A DNA stretch of 64,000 bases, taken from Cryptomeria japonica. Taxonomy: Eukaryota; Streptophyta; Pinopsida; Cupressales; Cupressaceae. The DNA lies in NCBI RefSeq assembly GCF_030272615.1, contig NC_081406.1:404025439-404089438 (forward strand). The letters run 5' to 3'. Shown here piece by piece: positions 50,269 through 59,560 of this stretch. The notes below the pieces were generated by a model. That model was not told the origin of the DNA. It searched no databases and was given only the letters and a program-made list of their open reading frames with translations. Numbering within the stretch: the first letter of the stretch is position 1; the number at the start of each line of letters is the position of its first letter. The position numbers and the translations under genes were made by a program.

Positions 50269-51837
50269 CTAAAATAAATAAGAATACAGTTCTCTCATCC
50301 TTGTTGGATCCTCCCAAGTCGTCGAGGTCTCATCATTTGGGTCCCATAGGACCCTTACTTGGTCGATGGTATGACCCCTGAGGATCAAATCCCGATGCTG
50401 AAGAATGCACATGGTCTCCACGGAAAGTTGCTCGTCCTCAACCTGCAAAGAGTTCCAATCAAGAACATGTGTCACATCTAGATGATAAGGTTGAAGAACT
50501 AAAACATGAAAGACATCGTGGATGCGGGATAGACTCGGTGGCAAGGCAAGACAGTAGGAAACATGTCCTATCCTCTCAAGGATCTCAAAAGGTCCAACAA
50601 ACCAAGGTGCCAACTTAGATCCCTTTCCATAATGGATCGGACTCCTCCGTGGATGCACTCTCAAGAACACACGATCGCCAACAAAAAACTGACGATCTAC
50701 CCTATGAGCATCTGCATACTTCTTTTGTCTATCATGTGTTGCTACTAAATGCTCATGAATCCTATCTACCTGCTGCTCCATCTCCCGAAGAATATCCGGT
50801 CCTATAAGCACCCTGTCCTCTAACCGATCCCAACTCAAAGGAGTGCGGCAAGGACGACCATACAATGCCTGAAAGGGGGACATACCTATGGAGCTATGAT
50901 ATCCATTGTTATAAGCAAACTCCACTAGATATATATAGTCCTCCCAATGTGACTGTTGGTCCATCACATACATGCGAAGCATGTCCTCTAATACCTGATT
51001 CACTCTCTCTGTCTAACCATCTATCTCTAGATGATAAGCTGAACTAAAATTCAACTGAGTCCCCAAAGCATGCTGAAGTGAGGTCCACAATGTTAAGGTA
51101 AAGATAGGATCTCTATCAGATATGATCCACCTTGGAATCCCATGCAATCTCACTACTTCTTCTAAGAAGACTCGTGCCACCACTGCTACTGTGTAGGAAG
51201 CTCGAATAGGAATAAAATGAGCAACCTTAGTCAATCTGTCAACTATGACCATGATGGCATCATGATGACATGAAGAGATAGGCAAACCAACAATGAAATC
51301 CATGGAAATGATATCCCATTTCCAATCCGGTACTAGATTAGGCTACAAAAGTCGTGCTGGGTGCTGATGCTCTGCCTTCACTCGCTAACACTCTAAACAC
51401 TTCGACACAAAATCAGTAATGTCACGTTTCATACCCACCCAATGATAAATCTGTCTAAGGTCTACGTGCATCTTCTTGACACTAGGATGTGCCAAATAAG
51501 GTGAACGATGGGCCTCAGTCATGATCAAAACATGAAGACCCTCCAAAGGAGGTACATAAATCTGTTCATGGTGACAAAGAAGTCCATCTGCCTCAAGGTT
51601 ATACCCAGAAAATCTACCCTCTAAAGGCCTTCCGGACTCTATCATAGTTCTAACATCCTGATACCAAGTATTCTGAGGAAGAACTCCAAGAATTCTCTCT
51701 CTCAAGTCTACTCCAAGGGATAATGCTGAAACTTCATGCCGCCTACAACTCAAATCATTTGCTACTACATTCTCTTTCTCCTGAATATAATGAACCTCAA
51801 AATCATATTCATAGAAGAATTCCATCCATCTTCGCTG
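50269..51837 (-). pseudogene. Gypsy integrase with chromodomain-like C-terminus (in-frame stops)
   Basis: In one frame from the RNase H side: the zinc finger with HPSVKKMHVDLRQIYHWVG and SKCLEC (about 51500-51390), the catalytic core with MDFIVGLPISSCHHDAIMVI, RWIISDRDP and TERVNQVLEDMLR, the GPFEILERIGHVSYCLALP module, and FHVLVLQPYH. The end, RGHTIDQVRVLWDPNDETST then TWEDPTRMRELY, has the shape of a Tekay-type chromodomain, which steers integration to methylated-histone chromatin. Stops: TAG at 51385, 51343 and 51013; no frameshift seen. Confidence 0.9.
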
Positions 51838-52395
51838 TCAAGCATTCAAGTTTGGCTGTGTCAATATATACTGCAAACTGCAGTGATCACTATGCAGCTC
51901 AAACCGACACCCTAATAGGAAATGCTGCCATCGAACCAAAGCATGAACTACAGCTACCAACTCTAAATCATGAACTGGATAGTTCAACTCGTGGTTCTTG
52001 AGTTTGTGAGACTCATAAGCAACCACACATCCATCTTGCATAAGTACTGCACCAATACCTTCCAAAGAGGCATCCGTGCATACCATAAAATCTCCAGATG
52101 GATCGGGAACTACCAAAATCGGAGCACTAACAAGGAGTTGCTTCAAGGTTTTAAAAACTGCTTCACACTGTTCTGAACAAACAAACTTCTTCCCTTTTCT
52201 CTGAAGAGAAGTAATAGGGTGTCCTATCTGGAAAAAGCCTTCAACAAAGCGATGGTAATATCCAGCCAAACCCATAAAACTCCTAACTTCAGAAACGTTG
52301 GTCGGTGCTGGCCAATCAACAATGGCTTGGATCTTTGAAGGATCCACATATATACCTTCCCCCGAAACAGCATGACCAAGATAGTTCACCTTAGT
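51838..52395 (-). pseudogene. Gypsy RT thumb/connection and RNase H (in-frame stop)
   Basis: The frame starts with [18 protein letters not shown] and [18 protein letters not shown], the conserved end of gypsy RT. RNase H follows: [18 protein letters not shown] with the first Asp, [16 protein letters not shown] with Glu, and [13 protein letters not shown] with the next Asp. It removes the RNA strand during cDNA synthesis. A TGA at 51838 and a TAG at 52396 bound the open piece; the frame is the same as both neighbours. Confidence 0.9.
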
Positions 52396-52941
52396 CTAGA
52401 AGAAGTCACACTTTGCTAAATTAGCATAAAGTTGATTTTCCCTTAAGCACTGTAGTACCTGACGTAAGTGACCCTCATGCTCCTCCACACATCTAGAATA
52501 AATTAGAATGTCATCCAAGAATACATTGACGAAACGATCAAGATAGGTGCAAAAAAATCCATTCATTAAGCTCATGAAAACTGAAGGCGCGTTCGTCAAC
52601 CCAAATGGCACCATTGTGAACTCATAGTGACCATAACGAGTATGAAATGTTGTCTTATGAATGTCTGCATCCTGAATGCATAACTGATGGTATCCAGATT
52701 TCAAGTCAATCTTAGAGAACACCTTGGCTCCCTTAACCTGATCAAAAAGGTCATCTATACAAGGCAATAGATATCTATTCCAGATGGTTACCTTATTCAG
52801 TTGTCAGTAATCAATGCATAACCGAAAAGAACCATCTTTCTTTTTAACAAAGATAACAGGCGCACCCTAAGGGGAAACGCTAGGACGAATGAATCCCTTG
52901 GCCAATAATTCTTCTATTTGCAATTTCAACTCGCTTAACTC
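52396..52941 (-). pseudogene. Gypsy reverse transcriptase palm and fingers (in-frame stops)
   Basis: From 52941 downward the frame gives [93 protein letters not shown] and [15 protein letters not shown]. Both catalytic parts are present: the Asp in [10 protein letters not shown] and the FLDD box (normally F/Y-x-DD). Stops lie at 52942 (TGA), 52867 (TAG, at the usual Trp of SPWGAP) and 52804 (TGA, at the usual Arg of DYRQLN). Confidence 0.92.
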
Positions 52942-53619
52942 TCAAGTAGTCATTCGATATGGAGCTCTCGAAATAGGTTCTGCACCAGGAACCAAATCAA
53001 CACGAAAGTCTATATCTCGCTTCGGAGGCATACCAGGAATATCCAATGGAAACACATCTGCATATTCTCTAAGAATAGGGTGACTATCAAGAGTGATTTC
53101 TTGCCTCTCTAACTCATCCAATTCCTCAAGAGTGATTGCAAAAAGTTGACATCCTCTACGCATGTACCACTTAAGTTGCATAGCAGAGATCATACGTAGG
53201 GATATCAGCCTCTGAACTCCAACAATCTCCACTTCTCTGCCAAGGTCATCTAAACACTCTACTGTCTTCTTGCGACAATCTACATGAGCACTGTGAGATG
53301 ATAGCCAATCCATCCCCAATACAACTCCATAAGATCCCAAAGGAATAACTCGAAGGTCCACTGAAGTAACTATGGTTCCTAATTTCAACTCACAACTGGG
53401 AATAAAGGCATCTATAGAAACACAGACACTTGTAGCCAACTCTACTTGCCACCTATCTTCCTGCTTAGCAGACGTAAGTCCGTACCGCTCCACAATGGAT
53501 GAGGAAATAAAAGAATCAGAAGCTCCAGAATTGAAAAGTACAGAGATAGGGGTTCCATGCAACATACCTGCTGCCTCAATGACTGTACCCTGATGATCAG
53601 CTTGGCGGTCATCTACCAC
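52942..53619 (-). pseudogene. Gypsy aspartic protease and PR-RT linker, active-site Asp replaced
   Basis: The frame holds PISVLFNSGASDSFISSSIV and LGSYGVVLGMDWLSSHSAHV, the two signature parts of gypsy retropepsin. The catalytic triplet, normally Asp-Ser-Gly, reads Asn-Ser-Gly here (codon at about 53530). The linker REYADVFPLDIPGMPPKRDI leads into RT. Same frame as Gag upstream and RT downstream. A one-base G-to-A change explains the lost Asp. Confidence 0.88.
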
Positions 53620-54976
53620 TGCAAATACTCTATGGGACCTCCCTGCATCTCCTACTATAGGTTTAGATGCTGCTGGCCTCTGACTACCTGTGTTGTGGAC
53701 ATTTTGAGGACACTATACAGCTTTGTGACCAAACTACCCACAAGAGAAACAAGCTCCTCTATTACTTGTTGGTCCACTAGATAGCTGGAAACTTCCTTGG
53801 CTAGGGGCGTAAGATACATTCTGCTAGGCCTGCCCTGTAGGGCCCTGTTTACCCCTCTGCTAGTTCCTACCCTTCTTAAACTGAGAATTGCCACCTTGTT
53901 GGCCCTGGAATTGTTTAGGTTTTGACTGTTGCTATTGTTGTTGCCCACTCTTAGCGGGTGCTTGAGGAGTTCTAAATGGTGCAACTGATTGGGAGTGATT
54001 TCCCCGAGCTTTATTTCCACTGGTAGGTGCACTCCCTATTTGCACACTTGTCTGACCACCAAGTGCACGACTAAGGTTCAACTCAACTAATCTGGCCTTT
54101 GCCATGGCTATCTCCATTGAAGCTGGCTCGAATACCCTCACACCTCCACTGATACGGTCATTCAAACCTCTTAGGAAATGTTGGACAAGCATAGCCTTGT
54201 CATTACCAATTCCGGCGTATTGTTTGAGCTCATAGAACCTATTCTCATACTGGTCTACTTTCATCCCATACTGATGCAAGGCATAAAACTCATATGCTCG
54301 AGTCTGCCTCCACTGGGGTGAGAGAAATCATGCCCTGAATCTCTCTAGAAATAGTTCCCTTGTGATGGTGTTAATGCATACACCAATCTTCTCCTCCTCT
54401 AATCTCCACCAGATTGAAGCAAATTTATTTAGATGCATAATAGCACATCTTGCCTTGGTGTTACTGTTGTATGGAAACATAGCGAAACACCGGTCCAAGC
54501 CGATAAGCTAGGTCTCTACCTCAAGACCAGTACCCATACCATCAAAGTAAGGAGGATTGGACCTCATCAAGTCCTTTATGTGACCTAAGGAAGGTGGATC
54601 TCGGACAGCTGGAATCTCCCCTCACCTTGGTGATCTCTCTCTCTCTCTCTCTCTCTCTTTCCTTTGGAACCTGTTGAAGCGGCTCCTCAACCTAAGCATG
54701 ATTAGGTTGCTCAAACTCAGGCCTTTGGCCTAACCTAGCCAAAACTTCCTGAAACATCTATCTCAGCTCTTCCCTTTAGGAAACATGTTCTCCTGCATGC
54801 TGAGAGTTCTGATGAACAGATTGCTCCTGCTCCTGATGAACTGACTGTTCCGGCTCAACACTCACATGAGTGGGTGGTGGTGAAGGACTATGATGGTCAG
54901 AACCACGACCCCGTCCTCCACCTCTGCCTCCTTGGCGACCACCCGTATGACCACCTCCTCTAGCTTTCTTAGCCAT
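53620..54976 (-). pseudogene. Gypsy Gag with zinc knuckle (in-frame stops, one frameshift)
   Basis: The likely start is ATG 54976 (MAKKARGGGHTGGRQGGRGG, a Gly/Arg-rich head) shortly after the primer site. Then PPYFDGMGTGLEVET, SIWWRLEEEKIGV, QYENRFYELKQYAGIGNDKA and FLRGLNDRISGGVRVFEPAS match the retrotransposon Gag domain. A Gln/Ser-rich stretch and a CCHC knuckle with two TAG codons inside (53734, 53713) follow. Other stops: TAG 53824, 53860, 53932, 54508, 54692, 54758; TGA 54328, 54622; TAA 54776. The only frame change lies at the (CT)n run at 54636-54658. Confidence 0.85.
54636..54658. repeat. (CT)n microsatellite within gypsy gag
   Basis: About 11 CT units, read as alternating Glu-Arg on the minus strand. 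Upstream Gag is in one frame and all downstream gag-pol in another, so a length change of this run explains the frameshift. Confidence 0.9.
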
Positions 54977-55113
54977 GACCTGGTACCATAAAAGAGAAAA
55001 AGGTTCAGATCCATAGCAAGGATAAGTCCTGAGAGATACAAACATTTATGACCTAAGCAAGATGGTCAATAAAAGGTACACTACAAACCCAGAGTACCCA
55101 GTGTTGGAACTTG

Positions 55114-55126
55114 GGCTCTGATACCA
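55114..55126 (-). other. Primer binding site of the gypsy element
   Basis: The minus strand reads TGGTATCAGAGCC, an exact iMet tRNA complement, two bases inside the 5' LTR. Confidence 0.92.
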
Positions 55127-55128
55127 AA

Positions 55129-56707
55129 TGTAATGCCCCGGCAGGAACCCTAAAGGAAAACAACACAACTAGGCAACTAAAGGGTGAAATAAAATTTTTT
55201 TTTAAAGACTAAGTGTACTAACAAAAATCATTGCACATTTAACAACACAGCGGAAGTCTATCATAAGTTTTCCTAAGGGTAACCAATGAAGATTAATTTC
55301 ATAGATTATATTAACACCACAGTTAATCCATTTAATTAAATAAATTGAACTCTTAAGTTTAAAACTACACATACATCCAAATTTCATAATAAAGAAATAA
55401 AAGTATTCCAATGTATCCAATTTCCATAAACCATTTAAACATAAGATCAAAACAATAACATTCATTACAATATCCCTAGATACATGGCTTCCAATAATAT
55501 CACTGGTTACAAGGATACAATATCAAGGTTACATAAAAGTCTGATACAATGACCATAAGGTCTCAACTGAACAGTGATCTCGAACAAGAGTTGGTACATA
55601 AACCACGATCCAAGAACACCAATGAAGCCTTTCCTCGCCTAAAGATACAATCTAGAACATCCGATGGGAAGTGGCACTACCACCCGACCATGTGATCCCG
55701 AAATGGAACCACCCCACTGTGCTAGGAGATAGTAGGAAACCCTCAAGCAAGCAAAGCAAGACAAGTACAAAAGGACTACAAGACTCTGCAACCATCCATG
55801 TAACACAACCCACAAAACACTAGTGACTCTAAGAAGAGAGTGTCATCGCATAGCTTGATGGTTACCATGGTACAACCTCCATAGGTCCCGACCCCCATAC
55901 TCGGGTTTCTCCTGGTAACCTCTCCCGAGCCTCTGGTTCCAACTAAGTCTCATGCGGACCCTACCAATCCTTTCGTGAAGACAAGGTGGTAAGTTTGTCA
56001 TTCCAGGCCTTCTCGTAACATCATGAGCCCTGTACAAGCACTCATCTATGCACGAGGCACATTTATCTTAATTAATATTTAATCTACCCACCCCCTAATC
56101 AATTATTAGGTTATGACTTTTTAACTAACTTTCGACGGGTTATCCTGTCATCCACTTTGGGCACGGCCCCCGCTCGAAAGCCACTCTCTCTCTTAGGACA
56201 CTAACAGGAAATGTTTCTCTCTACGAGAACTCTATGGCGAAACAGGCAACCATAAACAATCCTAACAAACACAGGTGATGGATACACAAATACCAACCCA
56301 AGAATGACCATTTGGACAAAGACACACAATGGCTCATATCAAATAGGTTATACAACAACACCTGGTCTAGGAGAAATAATATCATAGGACACAATGACAA
56401 TTTAATCAAAATTGCAATAAAACTTGACTGAGAACACATTATACGCAAGATCCTATTACAGGCAATCTTTCCTTAAAAATAGTCAAAGCATAAATGACAT
56501 GCAATTTACAAATTTCTAGATAACAAGAATTTACAACTTTTAAAAAAAAAACATTCACTTTGTCATTTGTCCAAAAAGATTTAAAATACAAATAATTCTC
56601 CTAATGAATTTTCAACATATTTATTTAAATTAACATTCCAAACTATAATTAAATAATAATTTAAATAACATTTAAAATATTATAATAACTACCAAAAGAA
56701 ATATATC

Positions 56708-56745
<38 letters not shown>

Positions 56746-58815
56746 CATATATGAATATATACATATATTTATTTATATACATACATATAATAATATTTAA
56801 TTTATTTAATACCCTGGGTACAAAACTCGAAACAGTGAACAAGGTTTTAGAAATTAATTAAAATAAAAAAAAACACTTTAATCACTGCAAAACAATCCAT
56901 GTCACGTTAGCCTATGCTACAGCCGGTAGCTAGTACTACCGTCTGGTAGCACTGCTACCATCCGGTAGCACTGCTACTGTCCGGTAGCACTACTACCGTA
57001 GGTAGCGGCTACCACTAGTAGCACTGCTACCATCGGTAGTACTGTGTACTACCGTCGGTAACGGATGCTACCGTAGGTAGTTCATTTTCATTTTTAATTT
57101 TTTTTAAATTATTTTTTTTTAAATTATTTTATTTTTAAACAGTACAAAAAAAAACAATTTTTTTTTTTTATAATTTCATTTTAATAAAATTTTAACAACA
57201 ATAATAACAAATTTCCAATAATTCCCTTTTTACAAAATTTCAATCCTTCTTTTATTTTTTTAAATTTAATGTATAATTAAATTTATTTCCTTAAGGTAAT
57301 TAAACCCATTTCTCAGATAAATACCCTTTTTCCTAAATCGTGCAATTTCCATGCACCATAAAAACTTGACAAATTTTCTATAACAATTTTCCTAATTTTC
57401 ACAGAATTACATTCTTCCACAAACAAGAAATACACATCAGGCATGAGTTTTCAAACAAAACTCGAATTCACTAGAAGAGGGTTTTGAACTTGACAATTAT
57501 TTTACACACACATCAAGTAGAGACAAATAGAAATATTTTTAATAAAACACAAAACTAAGAATTCATCCAACCTAGTATAGCTTTCCTGGAAGAATTTTGT
57601 AGAAGAGCCCTAATCCCTTCAATATCTTCCAATAAATTTTCTTCACCTAAATTCTTGACCTATTCCTGTGTGTCCCTGTGCGTGTTTTTAAAATAAAGAC
57701 CTAACCCCTATTTAAACTAAAATTCTAGGTTCAATAGCTTTTTTCACAAAAAACCTAAATTTAGAATAATAGTAATTTATTTATTTTATTTTCTAAATTT
57801 ATCACATGCAATAATTTAAAACATTATTCTTTCATTACTTTTCTCATGCACATTAATTAATTTTCTAAATAGAGAATTAATACAATATTTTAATTCCAAT
57901 TAATTAATTTTCTGAATAAAGAATTAAAACAATACTTTTAGTTCCAATTAATTAATTTTCTAAATAAAGAATTAAAAGAATACTTTAATTCCGATTAATC
58001 CTTTTATTTATTTATTTAATTATAACTTTAGAATACAATTAATCTAATTTATTTTTAAAATAAAAATATATTTTTAATACCATGCAGCTTAATTTAATAA
58101 TTTCTTTACTTAACTAAATTTATAATCTCAATGCATAAACAATACAATAATGAGATAATTTCATAAACTTAATTAATTAATTAATTAAATCCACTAAAAC
58201 ACTCAAATTAAACAAATCTCAAGCAATTACCCATAAAAGATAAAATGACAAAATACGAAGACTGAACTAACTGACAAAATGACTAACTGACGACACTCAT
58301 ACGAGTGTAACTGAGTAAAATAGGGTCAACTACTATCTCCTCCACTTCCATCAGAAAATATAAGGCATGCTCAGACCTGTGAAGCCAGGTGGAGACGATA
58401 CCCCGTACCTACCTGGTACTTGTACCTGCAATATCCTGCATCACTGAACCACACATGCATACATATATATAATATAGAAAACACGGCAAACACACCGATG
58501 AAGGAGAATCGCGACGTTCCATGTCTCACCGAAATGAGTGAAAGAAAATCATCCCCTTGCATCCAATACACTCGCAAACACACAACATATAATTCCACAT
58601 TGCACAAATAAAGTAAAATGTCAGTACATATCAATAATACATAAAATGCCATAAATCACAATTACTGAAATACTGCAAATAAATTATACATCTCATCTCC
58701 AAATAAAGCATAATGTCATAAAAATCTGAATAATATGTCATGGTAATGTATCCACTGAAAACCAACCAATAATAAAATATGAGTCTAATGAGTTACAACT
58801 AGTAGGGGTACTACA
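55129..58815 (-). repeat. 5' LTR of the gypsy element, 3,687 bp
   Basis: Longer copy of the LTR pair. It retains the extended ggtagc minisatellite (about 56925-57080) followed by an AT-rich stretch to about 57293, both shortened or absent in the other LTR, while the flanks cttaaggtaattaaaccc match. It also holds a (TA)n run at 56714-56741. No promoter was assigned. Confidence 0.92.
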
Positions 58816-58995
58816 ACGAGTATTTGGTGGTACGATAAGTTCCATAATTGCGCTTTAATGTTCATGGCTTCTAAATCAGAACTTGCATTTTAAAGTTTGT
58901 TTTACCTACAAAAACACATTTTGATGCTTCAAAACATGCATTTAAAAAGCACAATCTTGAAAATGATGATTCAGAGTACGATAAGTTTCATAATC
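58816..58995 (+). repeat. 147-bp satellite, plus-oriented remnant after the gypsy element
   Basis: Begins with the ACGAG duplication and continues the monomer split at 46809 (tatttggtggtacgataagt), then the acatgcatttaaaaagcaca variant. It runs up to gataagtttcataatc, where orientation flips. Confidence 0.92.
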
Positions 58996-59560
58996 ATTAT
59001 GAAACATATCATACTCCCAAATTATCATTTTCAAGCTTGTGCTTCCTAAACGCAAGTTTTGAAACATCAAAATGTTTGTTTAGAGCCACAATAGGCTTGG
59101 ATATGCAAGTTCTGATCCAGAGACATGAACATGAACACGCTATTATGGAAATTATTGCACTCCAAAATCATCATTTTCAAGCTTGTGCTTCCTAAACACA
59201 AGTTTTCAAGCATCAAAATGTGTGTTTAGAGGCACAAGCTTGAAAATGAAACATCTGATTCTAAAACCACGGACATGAAAGCGCTATTATGAAACATATC
59301 GTACTCCCAAATCATAATTTTAAAGCTTGTGCTTCCTAAATTAAAGTTTTGAATCATTAAAGAGTGTGTTTGGAGGTAACCCAAGCTTGAAAATGCGAGT
59401 ATTTATTTTGAAGTTGTGATCATGAAAGTGCGATTATGAAACTTATTGTACTCCCAAATCATCATTTTTAAGCTTGTGCTTCCTATATGCAAGTTTTGAA
59501 GCATCAAATTGTGTGTTTGGAGGCAACACAAGGTTGAAAATACAACTTTTGATTCAGAAG
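58996..59560 (-). repeat. 147-bp satellite, inverted terminal block
   Basis: About four monomers reading as the reverse complement of the main array, including the tttcattttcaagcttgtgc marker in reverse near 59245. The joint is the hairpin gataagtttcataat-c-attatgaaacatatc (58980-59010; one mismatch in 15-bp arms). Satellite ends at gattcagaag (59560), inside a monomer. Confidence 0.9.

Larger units (their letters stand above)
46810..58815 (-). mobile_element. Ty3/gypsy chromovirus-like retrotransposon (Tekay/Del type), 12 kb
   Basis: Complete in structure: LTRs 46810-50233 and 55129-58815, tgtaatgcccc to ggggtactaca, flanked by ACAAG (46805-46809) and ACGAG (58816-58820) in a satellite monomer. 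Minus-strand order is primer site, Gag, protease, RT, RNase H, integrase, a chromodomain-like C-terminus, then polypurine tract: the gypsy order. LTRs above 3 kb plus a chromodomain fit the Tekay/Del lineage. Gag-pol is one frame broken by many stops, so this copy makes no functional polyprotein. Confidence 0.92.

Noticed and set aside
53655-54032. 125-codon open frame overlapping gypsy Gag
   Set aside because: It is in another frame than the Gag, protease and RT series; the true frame there contains the CCHC knuckle with TAG stops.
50269-54279. TAG codons as programmed readthrough or a recoded stop
   Set aside because: They are scattered over all domains, mixed with TGA, accompanied by a lost protease Asp and a frameshift, and the neighbouring elements show the same decay.
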